From Gammaproteobacteria bacterium (GTDB taxonomy: Bacteria; Pseudomonadota; Gammaproteobacteria; Pseudomonadales; Azotimanducaceae), in NCBI GenBank assembly GCA_012960535.1, contig DUBB01000025.1, positions 49,996 to 113,995 on the forward strand: a stretch of DNA of 64,000 nucleotides, in the 5' to 3' direction. Below are positions 52,719 through 62,254 of this stretch, in pieces (within the stretch, counting starts at the first letter, position 1; each line of letters starts with the position of its first letter). The position numbers were made by a program, and so were the translations under genes. Below the pieces are notes generated by a model. The model did no database searches, was not told the origin of the DNA, and worked only from the letters and a program-made list of their open reading frames with translations.

Positions 52719-54176
52719 TCAGGTACCGCAGAAAGTCTGTAAAACTGCCTGGCCTGGTTCTGGCCCCCTGGCATAGGTTGTATCCAGCCATTTGGGGTCG
52801 TAGGGCTGTTGCAATACCGCCAACAGTTGATCGAAAGATTCGAAACTACCCTTGCTCTGGGCTTCTTCAATGACCGCTTCGACGAGGTGGTTTCGAGGTA
52901 TGCACACGGGGTTGAGCGCGCTCATTATAGATCCTGCATCAGCCCGATCGGTCGAATTGTTAAACTGCTGGAGCCAGTCCTGGGTCCAAGCCCGCCATTT
53001 TGAATTGTGGGTAGCGCTGGGCTCACCTGCCATCACTGCCATGAGCGAACGAAAGGCCAGGGTGTAGTCGAGATTCTGGCTTTGCAGAATCTGCAGCAGG
53101 GATGTTACCAGGTCAGTTGCTGATGGGTTGTCTGAAGACAGGCCGATCTTGCGGGCCATCAGGCCGTTGTATTGATCAGCGTATTCCTGTGGAAAGCCTT
53201 CAAGAACATTTTTAGCCAGGTCGATGGCTTCGTCCTGTGCGTCTGCCAGCAGTGGTAGCAGCGCCTGGGCGAAGGTCATCAGGTTCCATTGCGCTATCCC
53301 CGGCTGGTTCTGGTAGGCATAGCGGCCCGCTGAATCAATTGAGCTGAGCACTTTACCTGGGTCAAATTCATCCATAAAAGCACAGGGCCCATAGTCGACG
53401 GTTTCACCGCAGACTAGCATATTGTCGGTATTCATAACGCCGTGAATGAACCCGATGGCCTGCCATTTGGCCACCAGTAAAGCGATCTTTTTCATTATGT
53501 TGTCAAGCAGCGCCAGGTAGGGATTAGTTGATTCCAGCGCGCCCGGGAAGTGCCTTGAAATCACATGGTCAGCTAGTATCGTTAATTCCTTGATGTCGCC
53601 CTTTGCCGCGAAATATTGAAAGGTTCCGAAGCGAATATGGCTCGACGCAATTCTGGTGAGGATGGCGCCGGGCTCCAGGGTCTCTCTCTGCACAGAATCA
53701 CCAGTGGATACAGCTGCCAGGCTTCGAGTGGTTGGAATACCCAGATTGTGCATGGCCTCTGATACGATGTACTCTCTCAGGATTGGGCCCAGCGGTGCTC
53801 GACCATCCCCGCCTCGGGAGTATAAGGTCGGTCCGGATCCTTTCAATTGCAAATCAAAACGATGGCCCGTGCCGCTTATTACTTCACCGAGCAGGATAGC
53901 CCTGCCGTCGCCGAGCTGGGGATTCCAATTGCCGAACTGATAACCTGCATAAACCGTCGCAATGGGCCGTGATCCGTCGACAATGCTATTTCCGGACAAC
54001 ATGTTCAGGCCATCAGGAGACGATAAAAATTGATAATCGATGCCTAATTCCTTGGCGAGAAGTTTATTTAGCGCGATGATAGAAGGAGCAGAAACAGGAG
54101 CAGGGCCTTGATGGCTGTAAAAGGAATGAGGAAGTCTGCAGTAGGAGTTATCAAATTCTATCGGTTCAGACATCAC
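52719..54176 (-). CDS. selO: SelO/YdiU protein adenylyltransferase
   Basis: A 485-residue pseudokinase-fold enzyme that AMPylates proteins and protects against oxidative stress. The ATP-site parts are present: AGYQFGNWNPQLGDGRAILLGEV, LQLKGSGPTLYSRGGDGRAPLGP, MNTDNM and YGPCAFMDEFD. Its C-terminus is FCGT; the cysteine is at the place of selenocysteine in the animal enzyme, as in most bacteria. The C-terminal parts GSMSALNPVCIPRNHLVEAVI and YDPKWLDTTYARGPEP are conserved too. Confidence 0.93.
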   Translation of the reverse strand: MMSEPIEFDNSYCRLPHSFYSHQGPAPVSAPSIIALNKLLAKELGIDYQFLSSPDGLNMLSGNSIVDGSRPIATVYAGYQFGNWNPQLGDGRAILLGEVISGTGHRFDLQLKGSGPTLYSRGGDGRAPLGPILREYIVSEAMHNLGIPTTRSLAAVSTGDSVQRETLEPGAILTRIASSHIRFGTFQYFAAKGDIKELTILADHVISRHFPGALESTNPYLALLDNIMKKIALLVAKWQAIGFIHGVMNTDNMLVCGETVDYGPCAFMDEFDPGKVLSSIDSAGRYAYQNQPGIAQWNLMTFAQALLPLLADAQDEAIDLAKNVLEGFPQEYADQYNGLMARKIGLSSDNPSATDLVTSLLQILQSQNLDYTLAFRSLMAVMAGEPSATHNSKWRAWTQDWLQQFNNSTDRADAGSIMSALNPVCIPRNHLVEAVIEEAQSKGSFESFDQLLAVLQQPYDPKWLDTTYARGPEPGQAVLQTFCGT

Positions 54177-54202
54177 CCCATTCTACCATACTCATGGTCA
54201 TC

Positions 54203-54226
54203 CAGATTCAGATCCAGATGCAGATT
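54203..54226. repeat. CAGATN hexamer repeat, four copies
   Basis: CAGATT, CAGATC, CAGATG, CAGATT in tandem between the divergent selO and amidohydrolase genes. Confidence 0.85.
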
Positions 54227-54258
54227 AGAATCAACAACCATGTACAGGAGTGATAGCA

Positions 54259-56067
54259 ATGTTATTTGATGACGCACTAACCTTTGAGTCTTTTTCAGAT
54301 CTGGAATGGGCAGCCCCATCGACGGATAATCATGGCTGTCCCTGCTGCTCTCCCGTATTTTCTTTCATCGGGACGATGGCCTTTAAAGAAGAACTGGCCT
54401 CTGTGGAATTCTGGAAGTCTAAAAACAGGGTCAATAGCCCGGTTCGTAATGCGGTGCTGGTAAATGCAAAAGTATTAACAATGGATGCTAATCATTCTGT
54501 TTTTGAAGCTTTAGCCATCAAAGACGGTAAAGTCATCGCCTGCGGTAGCAGGGAGGAAGTCGCGCTCGTAGCTGATGCAGAAGCGGATATTATCGATTGT
54601 AAGGGCAGGGTCATTCTCCCAGGGTTCATAGAGCCGCATATGCATTTTCTACCCATTGCGTCGATTGGCCGATTTGAAGATATTGGGCCTTATCGATTCA
54701 CTAAGACCATCGATGCCATTGGCCACCTTAAAAAACTTGCAGAAAATCTTGCTCAAGGCCAATGGTTGATGGCCAGACAGTTTGATCCCTCTCTTCAGGA
54801 AGGGCCAGAGTTTCTAACGGCTGATATGCTTGACGAGGTTTCCTCGCATCATCCTGTTTTTGTCTATAACGCGTCTTTGCATTTTGCCTATTGTAATTCG
54901 GTAGCCTTGCAAATGGCGGGAATCGACAAGGACACGCCGGATGATCCTGCTTCTCCTTATGGTCGCTGGCAGAACGGGGAGCCCAATGGTGTCCTTAAAG
55001 GTGGCGGCGCAATGTCCAGCGTGGTGCGCTTTAATGAAGGCCAGAAGGACTATGATCTTGGTGGTGCGACGCTAGATATCTGTGAAAGAGCCAACCGTTT
55101 GGGAATAACCACCTTCTGTGATCAGGCTACCGGGTCTGTACAGGGCGTCAAAGAAATAGACCTATATAATGCCTTGGCTGCTTCCGGCAGTATGACAGCT
55201 CGGCTCAGATATTCGCTGAGTTACCGGCTCCAGGAGAAATGGGACAGTCTTGGTATTCAATGTGATAGTGGTTCGGATATGGCTAGAGTGGTGGGCTGGA
55301 AAATTGTATCCGATGGCTCTAATCAGGGATTTACCGGCCTGCAGCGGGAACCCTACTTGCATCGGCAGGATGCAGGCCTTGCCTATGTGCCGGCAGAGGA
55401 ATTAACCGAAATGGTGATGGACCGAGCTTCCAGAGGCTGGGCCCTGGTTATACATGCTAATGGTGACAAGGCCATTGATAATACCCTGGATGCTTATGAG
55501 GCAGCGGCGGAATCGGGTTTATTGACCAATCTGCCGTGTCGGATAGAACATTGTTCTATCCTGCATGATGAACAGATTGATCGTATGGCTGCCCTGGGAA
55601 TTTCCCCTAGTTTCTTAATTGGCCATGTTTACTATTGGGGGCATGCCATGCGTGACAGGGTTTTTGGCGAGGTAAAAGCAAATCTGCTGGATCGAACGGC
55701 CGCTTGTGAGGCCAAGGGAATCCGCTGGACGCTGCATTCAGATGAGCCTGTGACAGAAATGGGGCCATTAAGATGTATTCAGAATGCGGTGACCCGGGAT
55801 TTATGGAAAGAACCTGGTACAAAATTAGCCGAGCAGGAGGCGGTATCAGTTGATACGGCACTACGTGCCATGACGATCGATGCGGCCTGGCAGTGTCATT
55901 CAGATCATGAGGTGGGATCACTTGAAGCGGGTAAATTTGCTGATTTTGTTATTCTCGAGTCAGATCCCAGGGACGTGTTGGCCCCGGACATCAGTAAGAT
56001 TAAGGTTCTTGAAACCTGGCTTGCCGGTCGACAGGTTTTTGCTGCCAGTCAGCCCTCTGCCACGTAA
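54259..56067 (+). CDS. YtcJ-type amidohydrolase with a cysteine-rich N-terminus
   Basis: A 602-residue amidohydrolase of the YtcJ (Amidohydro_3) type. The metal centre is indicated by PGFIEPHMHFLP, HANGDKAIDNTLDAYE and HSDEPVTEMGPLRC. It ends in a GKFADFVILESDPRDV beta-sandwich segment. The first 55 residues precede the normal family start and hold a HGCPCCSP cluster, an unusual place for a metal site. AGGAG lies eight bases before the ATG at 54259. The substrate of this family is usually an N-acyl or cyclic amide, unknown here. Confidence 0.85.
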   Translation: MLFDDALTFESFSDLEWAAPSTDNHGCPCCSPVFSFIGTMAFKEELASVEFWKSKNRVNSPVRNAVLVNAKVLTMDANHSVFEALAIKDGKVIACGSREEVALVADAEADIIDCKGRVILPGFIEPHMHFLPIASIGRFEDIGPYRFTKTIDAIGHLKKLAENLAQGQWLMARQFDPSLQEGPEFLTADMLDEVSSHHPVFVYNASLHFAYCNSVALQMAGIDKDTPDDPASPYGRWQNGEPNGVLKGGGAMSSVVRFNEGQKDYDLGGATLDICERANRLGITTFCDQATGSVQGVKEIDLYNALAASGSMTARLRYSLSYRLQEKWDSLGIQCDSGSDMARVVGWKIVSDGSNQGFTGLQREPYLHRQDAGLAYVPAEELTEMVMDRASRGWALVIHANGDKAIDNTLDAYEAAAESGLLTNLPCRIEHCSILHDEQIDRMAALGISPSFLIGHVYYWGHAMRDRVFGEVKANLLDRTAACEAKGIRWTLHSDEPVTEMGPLRCIQNAVTRDLWKEPGTKLAEQEAVSVDTALRAMTIDAAWQCHSDHEVGSLEAGKFADFVILESDPRDVLAPDISKIKVLETWLAGRQVFAASQPSAT

Positions 56068-56332
56068 GATGAGGTAACCAGAGCGGGGCATTTACTTTTT
56101 TTCGGGTTTTGGCAAGGATCGCCAATGAGATTCAGGCGCAATGCTCAAGGGCGTTGCTGGCGCTGTCTATTGGTCATCACCGTTTTTTAACCGGGCTGCG
56201 CCAATCACTCCTGTTAGGTAAGCTAGACCGAGTTAAACTGGGCCCCGCACTGTTGCGCTTTGCCGGCGGAAACCCTTTATACTGTGAAACCAGTTAATCA
56301 GCATTGAAGTTTTTGTTATAAGGAGATTCACC

Positions 56333-57874
56333 ATGAATGGTGCAGAAAGCATGTTGCAGACATTAATCAATAACGGAGTGGAAGTTTGCTTCAGTAATCC
56401 AGGCACTTCTGAAATGCACATGGTGGCGGCCATTGGTAAAAGCCAGGAGATGAAGTCTATTCTCAGTTTGTTTGAAGGTGTTTGTTCTGGCGCAGCTGAT
56501 GGCTATGCGCGATTGGCAGGCAAGCCAGCGCTTACGTTATTGCATCTGGGCCCTGGATTATCAAATGCATCAGCTAATTTGCACAACGCCCGTAAGGCCA
56601 ATTCGAGTGTCATTAATTTGATAGGCGATCATGCGACCTATCACAAGAAGTATGATGCACCTTTGAATTCTGACGTAGTGGGTCTGGCAAAGCCGGTTTC
56701 CCATTGGGTAAAGAGTGTGGCTACCGCCGAGGCATTGCCGAAGGATGCGGCCGAAGCAACTGTGGTTGCTAACGAAAAACCGGGCAAGATTGCCACTTTA
56801 ATCATTCCGGCTGACTGTGCCTGGAATGAGTCTGTTGCACCTGAACCTAAACAAGCACTGCCAACAATTGACAAGGCAGGTCAGGATGCTATTAGCAAGG
56901 CGGCTGAACTGCTCACGAATGGCAAGGTGACTTATCTGCTGATGTCCAATCTGGCGTTATCAGAGAAGGCTCTGGCATCAGCAGATCAGATTTCGCAAGC
57001 AACCGGGGCGAGAATTTTCTGTGATACTTTTACGCCCATGCTACCCCGGGGAGAGGGTCGTTGCGATATCGAAAGGTTAGGATATTTTGCCGAACAGGCC
57101 ACTGAACAATTGCAGGGTGCTGAACAGATGGTCATGGTTGGTACTAAGGCCCCGGTAGGCTTTTTTGCTTATCCAGGCAAGGCCAGCGAATTCTACCCTC
57201 CCGGATGTGCTTTGCACACTTTAGCCGCAGTGACCGAAGATGCGGAGCAGGCGCTCGCTGATCTGGCGGCAGAACTGGATGCAGTGAGTAGGCCGAATTA
57301 TCTATCTCTGCTCAAACCGGATCTGCTGACCGGGCCTTTGACCCTTGAAAGCCTTGCCGCCAGTATCGGTTATTTCTTGCCCGTTGATGCCATTATTGTA
57401 GACGAAAGTGCCACGTCTGGCGCATTTGTACCTGCAATGACCAGAACCACTGAACCTCATGACTGGTTATCTCTGACGGGTGGCTCCATCGGTTATGGTT
57501 TACCGGTTTCCATTGGCGCTGCAGTCGCCTGCCCGGACAGAAAAGTTGTTTGTCTGCACGGAGATGGTGGTGCTATGTATACCATCCAGGCGCTATGGAC
57601 GATGGCTCGGGAAAACCTTGATATCTGCATCGTTGTTTTTGCCAATCGGAAATATCAGATTCTGCAGGTTGAGCTTGCCAGGGTAGGGGCCCAGTCAATG
57701 AACAAGAAAACGTTAGATATGCTTGACCTGAGTAATCCGGACCTTGATTTCGTAAAACTTGCTGGCGGCATGGGAGTTCAGGCCAGCCGTTGCGAAACCG
57801 CAGATGAATTCAATAAACAGTTTCAGGATGCCATGCAAACCACTGGACCCCGGCTCATCGAGTTGATGCTCTAG
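56333..57874 (+). CDS. Thiamine-diphosphate enzyme, acetolactate synthase/benzoylformate decarboxylase-like
   Basis: A 513-residue ThDP-dependent enzyme. The activating glutamate is in FEGVCSGAADGYAR, the ThDP/Mg motif is GDGGAMYTIQALWTMARENLDICIVVFANRKYQ, and CFSNPGTSEMH opens the PYR domain. It is shorter than true IlvB (about 560-600) and has no FAD-site signature I can see or IlvN partner nearby, so the biosynthetic role is doubtful. A decarboxylase or carboligase role is more likely. AAGGAG is seven bases before the ATG. Confidence 0.85.
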   Translation: MNGAESMLQTLINNGVEVCFSNPGTSEMHMVAAIGKSQEMKSILSLFEGVCSGAADGYARLAGKPALTLLHLGPGLSNASANLHNARKANSSVINLIGDHATYHKKYDAPLNSDVVGLAKPVSHWVKSVATAEALPKDAAEATVVANEKPGKIATLIIPADCAWNESVAPEPKQALPTIDKAGQDAISKAAELLTNGKVTYLLMSNLALSEKALASADQISQATGARIFCDTFTPMLPRGEGRCDIERLGYFAEQATEQLQGAEQMVMVGTKAPVGFFAYPGKASEFYPPGCALHTLAAVTEDAEQALADLAAELDAVSRPNYLSLLKPDLLTGPLTLESLAASIGYFLPVDAIIVDESATSGAFVPAMTRTTEPHDWLSLTGGSIGYGLPVSIGAAVACPDRKVVCLHGDGGAMYTIQALWTMARENLDICIVVFANRKYQILQVELARVGAQSMNKKTLDMLDLSNPDLDFVKLAGGMGVQASRCETADEFNKQFQDAMQTTGPRLIELML

Positions 57875-57896
57875 GCCAGTGGCTAAAATAAGGGGA

Positions 57897-58733
57897 TCAG
57901 GCTAGCAATTTTGCGTAGTCATCCAGCAGCGGCAGAATCTTGTCACGTGATACCGAGGGTAGCGCGATCAGTGCCCTGGATATACCGACTGCGCGAAGGC
58001 CATCCATTGCTGCCGGATCTGCGCTGGCTGCAAATACGGTGACGCTGATATCGCTGAAATCCCTGTTATGGCGGTCTGCTGCCGCCTTCATGCGCGCCAT
58101 GCTGGTGGCTGCATCAAATCCCGGGCGCGCTATGGGTAACCAGCCATCGCAAAACCGAGCGACACGATCCAGGGTATAGTCTGTATCGCCTCCTAATAAA
58201 ATAGGCGGATAAGGCTGCTGGATGGGTTTGGGGTAGGACCAACTGGTGCTAAATGACACCCTTTCGCTGTTGTGGCCATACTCATCTTCGGTCCACAGGC
58301 CTTTCATGGCACTCAATTTCTCTTCGAGAAGGGCAAACCGGCTTTTATATTCGGTGCCATGATGGTTCATTTCTTCTTTGTTCCAGCCTCCACCGACGCC
58401 AAACAGGAACCGGCCGTTTGACATGCGATCCAGGCTGGAAACCAGCTTCGCCGTAATCAGGGTATCCCTCTGGGGAAGCAGGCAAATGCCAGTGCCTAAT
58501 TTCAATTTGGTGGTGGTTGCAGCCGCAAAGGCGAGACAGACAAATGGGTCATAGGTGTGCGCATATTCTTTCGGCAGGGTGTCCCCACCGGGCCACGGAG
58601 ACAAGCGATTAACTGGTATGTGGGTATGTTCTGTTACAAAACATGACTCAAACCCTCTTGCTTCCAGGGCAGGGGCAAGCTCATCCATTGTTATGCTGTA
58701 GTCTGTTGGGAATATGACCGTACCAATTTGCAT
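57897..58733 (-). CDS. LLM-class (luciferase-like, F420-type) oxidoreductase
   Basis: A 278-residue TIM-barrel flavin or F420 oxidoreductase. Key strands are LKLGTGICLLPQRDTLITAKLVSSLDRMSNGRFLFGVGGGWNKEEM and HNSERVSFSTSWSYPKPIQQPYPPILLGGD, which are typical of the LLM class F420-dependent subgroup. Whether this organism makes F420 is not shown by the window; FMN is the alternative. The SDR gene upstream on the same strand ends two bases from its start. Confidence 0.9.
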   Translation of the reverse strand: MQIGTVIFPTDYSITMDELAPALEARGFESCFVTEHTHIPVNRLSPWPGGDTLPKEYAHTYDPFVCLAFAAATTTKLKLGTGICLLPQRDTLITAKLVSSLDRMSNGRFLFGVGGGWNKEEMNHHGTEYKSRFALLEEKLSAMKGLWTEDEYGHNSERVSFSTSWSYPKPIQQPYPPILLGGDTDYTLDRVARFCDGWLPIARPGFDAATSMARMKAAADRHNRDFSDISVTVFAASADPAAMDGLRAVGISRALIALPSVSRDKILPLLDDYAKLLA

Positions 58734-58735
58734 TT

Positions 58736-59476
58736 CTACCTCCCTATATAGCCGCGATTCCAGGTTGGACTGATAGTGATCTCATTAAGACATACGTGCG
58801 CTGGTGTACGACAGACGTGAACAATGAGATCACCCAGGTCTTCTGCTTGAACCATTTTTGCACGGTCCTCCTGACTGACTGGAACAGGCCGCTTATCCAA
58901 TATTTCTGTTGCTACCTCACCAGGGCAGATCGCACAGGCGCGGATACCGAATTGACAGTTTTCCTGATTGATACTTTCGGTCATTGCGTTCAGAGCGTGC
59001 TTGGCCGCTGAATAGGCACCACCTGAAACACGACTGACATACTTCCCCGCCCAGGAAGAGATATTGATAATCAGCCCATCTGCCTGCTCACGCATGCCAG
59101 GAAGCACACTTTGAGCGCAATAAAAAGCGCCATTGAGATTAACGTTGATGACTTCGTCCCAGTTCTTAACGGTGATGTCCTGCCAGGATCGCTCGGTCAC
59201 GTTTAAGCCTGCGCTATGAACCAGGATATTAATCTTGCCAAATTCGGAGAGAATTCTATCGGCTACGGCAAAAACGGCTTGTTGATCTGCGATATCGACC
59301 GGCTCTATTCTGATGTCACCGGTCAGTTCGGCTGCCAGAGCCTGTAATCGATCCTTTCTTCGCCCAGATAGTATGACGGTAGCACCCTGAGCAGATAAGG
59401 CCCGGGCGGCTGCCTGGCCAATACCGGAGCCTGCCCCGGTTACCCAGATAATTTTATTTTTTACAACACTTAACAT
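58736..59476 (-). CDS. Classical SDR oxidoreductase
   Basis: A 246-residue SDR. The cofactor loop is TGAGSGIG, NHAG-type position reads LVHSAGLNV, and the catalytic Ser-Tyr-Lys is INISSWAGKYVSRVSGGAYSAAKHA. GRRKDRLQALAAEL after strand 2 suits NADP. The ATG at 59476 with AGGAATC upstream was chosen. It is encoded in an operon with the LLM oxidoreductase, two bases apart. Substrate unknown. Confidence 0.88.
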   Translation of the reverse strand: MLSVVKNKIIWVTGAGSGIGQAAARALSAQGATVILSGRRKDRLQALAAELTGDIRIEPVDIADQQAVFAVADRILSEFGKINILVHSAGLNVTERSWQDITVKNWDEVINVNLNGAFYCAQSVLPGMREQADGLIINISSWAGKYVSRVSGGAYSAAKHALNAMTESINQENCQFGIRACAICPGEVATEILDKRPVPVSQEDRAKMVQAEDLGDLIVHVCRTPAHVCLNEITISPTWNRGYIGR

Positions 59477-59628
59477 AGTAAGATTCCTGTGCAAGTGAGC
59501 ATCATTGCTTTTTGTATGGGGGTGGTCAAGCGCCAAATGGCCCTGCGGCTGACTACAAGGCTTACGCAGGTTATTCCCGTTGTTATGGGATGGGTTAAAC
59601 TACACATAAAGTGATTGGAGCGTTAGTA

Positions 59629-61488
59629 GTGAAAATAAACTGGACTCAGGCCATTGCCCTGGCGCTGTTTTATTGTTGTTTTACTACAGCAATAGCCGAC
59701 CCAGGTCATGCTGGGCGTGCTGTCAGGGATTACCAACCTAGTCAAATCGATGAGACAGAAACCTTCAGGTTTAACCGTTGGCTGGACAGCCAGTTTGAGA
59801 TTTTTCTGGATTTCAGCCCACTGGCTAAAACACGCCTTGGCATTAAGACCGACTATGGTGTGCTCGATGATAATTCTATCGAAATGGAAGATCGGTATGT
59901 TGCCTGGCGCCTGCACAGTGCCACTGGTATGCAGCAGTTGTTTAATCGAGCAGAGCTTACCGCAGAAGGTAAGAGATCATTCGATTTATGGATACGATTG
60001 AGCGATGAGGGCCAAAAAAATATTCGTTTTAGGTTACACCGCTATATTTTCGGGCGCAGAGGGCCACATACCAATTTACCTAATAGCCTGATTAATTATC
60101 ATAGCGTGGCTAGTTTGTCAGATATGCAAGCGTATATTTCCCGCCTTCGCCAGTCTGGGCGATATCTTATGCAGGCCCTGTCTAAAGCTAAACTTGCTGC
60201 TTCAAAAGGCATCCGAGCGCCTTATTTTGATTACCAGATCGCCTTATCCCAGATTAACAGGGTGACCCAGGGAAGCCCATTTACTGCTTCTGGAGAATCG
60301 CCGATCTGGCAGGATATTGTCAGCAAAACTAAAAGTTTGACGGCGGCAGGTGAAATCAGTGCCGGTCAGGAAAAGGTGCTTCTAGAACAGGCCAGGATTG
60401 CTATCAGGGCTTCAATGCTACCGGCCTATCTATCGATCAGGGATTGGCTGGAGGCTGACCTGCAGTATGTATCGAAACAGGCGCAGGGCGCCTCAGCCTT
60501 GCCTGAGGGAAAGCAATACTACCTGTATGCGCTTGAGCGAATGACCACCTTGCCATTGCAACCGGTTGAAGTTCATGAATTGGGTTTGGCAGAAGTCGCC
60601 CGAATTCAAAAGGAGATGAGCGGTATTATGACCCAGGTAGGTTTTGATGGCAGGCTTCCTGAGTTTTTCGAGTTTCTCAGAGACGACGACCAATTCTATT
60701 TTGATAATAGCGAAAAAGGCCGGCAAGGTTACCTGTCACTGGCCAGGGATTACCTGCGCTTAATGAAGGCAAGGCTCCCCGCTTATTTCGGAATTCTGCC
60801 CAAGGGGCCACTGGAAGTCCGTCGGGTAGAAGCCTTCAGGGAGCAGCCGGGGGCCGCGGCTCACTATATGAGAGGGACTACAGATGGCTCCCGCCCGGGT
60901 GTTTTTTATGTGCATCTGGCCGACATGCGCGCCGCGTCTAAGTATCGCCTGGAAGATCTTGCTTATCACGAGGGTCTTCCTGGCCATCACCTGCAAATTG
61001 CTATTCAGCAGGAGCTTGATAACCTGCCGCGTTTTAGGGCTTATCATGGCTATACGGCTTTCAGTGAAGGCTGGGGTTTATACGCCGAAAAACTGGCTAA
61101 GGATATGGGTTTTTATCAAGATCCGTATGCTGATTTTGGTCGATTGAGCGGCGAAATATGGCGAGCGATTCGACTGGTTGTTGATACGGGAATACACGCC
61201 TTCGGTTGGTCGGAAGCCCAGGCCATAGAATACGCCATGGCTAATTCACCTCGTCCTGAAAAAGCGGTCAAATCAGAAGTCCGGCGCTATTTCAATATGC
61301 CGGCACAGGCAACTGCCTATAAGATTGGCATGCTGAAAATACAGTCATTGCGGCAGCTTGCCGAATCAAAACTGGCTGATGAATTTGATATTAGTGCCTT
61401 CCATGACGTTATTTTGGGAAGCGGTCCTCTGCCATTGCCGTTACTTGAAGACAAAGTGATCGAGTGGTTGGACCAGAAGCATCATTAG
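59629..61488 (+). CDS. DUF885 family secreted protein, putative metallopeptidase
   Basis: A 619-residue protein from GTG 59629 with a signal peptide ending in TTAIADPG. DUF885 proteins have a zinc-peptidase-like fold; the site is YHEGLPGHHLQIAIQQ, with GWGLYAEKLAKDMG providing the third ligand. The C-terminus has RYFNMPAQATAYKIGMLKI. Activity is unproven in the family. The coding region follows the divergent SDR/LLM pair, with 153 bases between. Confidence 0.88.
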   Translation: MKINWTQAIALALFYCCFTTAIADPGHAGRAVRDYQPSQIDETETFRFNRWLDSQFEIFLDFSPLAKTRLGIKTDYGVLDDNSIEMEDRYVAWRLHSATGMQQLFNRAELTAEGKRSFDLWIRLSDEGQKNIRFRLHRYIFGRRGPHTNLPNSLINYHSVASLSDMQAYISRLRQSGRYLMQALSKAKLAASKGIRAPYFDYQIALSQINRVTQGSPFTASGESPIWQDIVSKTKSLTAAGEISAGQEKVLLEQARIAIRASMLPAYLSIRDWLEADLQYVSKQAQGASALPEGKQYYLYALERMTTLPLQPVEVHELGLAEVARIQKEMSGIMTQVGFDGRLPEFFEFLRDDDQFYFDNSEKGRQGYLSLARDYLRLMKARLPAYFGILPKGPLEVRRVEAFREQPGAAAHYMRGTTDGSRPGVFYVHLADMRAASKYRLEDLAYHEGLPGHHLQIAIQQELDNLPRFRAYHGYTAFSEGWGLYAEKLAKDMGFYQDPYADFGRLSGEIWRAIRLVVDTGIHAFGWSEAQAIEYAMANSPRPEKAVKSEVRRYFNMPAQATAYKIGMLKIQSLRQLAESKLADEFDISAFHDVILGSGPLPLPLLEDKVIEWLDQKHH

Positions 61489-61834
61489 TGCCTTGACCGC
61501 GGCCTAGCAGGTTGTTTACAACGTCCTTGCTGTCCAGGACAGAATTCAGCACCTGTGGTACCTTGCCCAGTGCGGTGCAGGGCAGGGTCCTGGGGTTTAA
61601 GGCGAATAGCCAAGCAAGGGAATAAAGGCAAGGGATTGAGCTGTTGTGCAAACGCATTCGTTGAACTGGTTTTCATCAGCGGTAGCAGTCCCAGTATAGG
61701 ATCAAGGCGACTAAAATCTCGGAAGTTAAGTTGCCTGGTGCTGAATGATCAAGTACAGTCTGCGTCTTAAATATGACGCACTCTGGTTGAGGGTAATCCT
61801 GGTTGCCGTCAAAACGTTTTTTGGAGCAGATATC
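61489..61834. other. 346-base gap
   Basis: I see no gene here. Small inverted repeats occur: GTTGTTTACAAC (61511-61522), CTGTCCAGGACAG (61530-61542), and TGCCC/GGGCA arms near 61566. None ends in a clear U-run. Frames of 60-80 codons on the minus strand have no recognisable product. Confidence 0.55.
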
Positions 61835-62254
61835 ATGGCTGACCTGTCGAAATTATCGATGCCAGTGGCGACCCCAGAAACGCAGCATTTCTGGGAGGGA
61901 ACGCAGGAAGGCGAGTTGCGTTTGCAGAAATGTCTGAGTTGTTCAGATACCTATTTTCCGCCCAGGCCCTTCTGCCCGACTTGTTCAAGCCAGGATGTCG
62001 AAGTGTTTACGGCCAGTGGTCGAGCCACGCTGTACAGCTATATAATTAATCATCGACCCCATCCGGCGTTTGATGGGCCCTATTCAATCGCTGTAGTGGA
62101 ACTTGAGGAAGGGCCAAGGATGATGACCAATATAATTAATACGCCGCAGCAGCCAGAAAACCTGTTGCTGGATATGCCACTGCTGGTAGTGTTCAGGAAA
62201 GTCAGTGAGGCGGTTGCCCTTCCTTATTTTCAGCCTGCCGGGAGCGCTATATGA
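61835..62254 (+). CDS. Zn-ribbon/OB-fold protein (DUF35 family), thiolase partner
   Basis: A 139-residue protein with a zinc ribbon (Cys33, Cys36, Cys47, Cys50) and an OB-fold (RATLYSYIINHRPHPAF...VELEEGPRMMTNII). Such proteins regularly pair with SCP-x-like thiolases and can be essential subunits. The ATG at 61835 has GGAG about eight bases before it and begins conserved family sequence; the frame is open 30 codons further upstream. It overlaps the thiolase gene by four bases. Confidence 0.9.
   Translation: MADLSKLSMPVATPETQHFWEGTQEGELRLQKCLSCSDTYFPPRPFCPTCSSQDVEVFTASGRATLYSYIINHRPHPAFDGPYSIAVVELEEGPRMMTNIINTPQQPENLLLDMPLLVVFRKVSEAVALPYFQPAGSAI

Noticed and set aside
61409..61676. Minus-strand frames of 63-82 codons after the DUF885 gene
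   Set aside because: They overlap the 3' end of a real gene or repeats and have no recognisable product or ribosome site.
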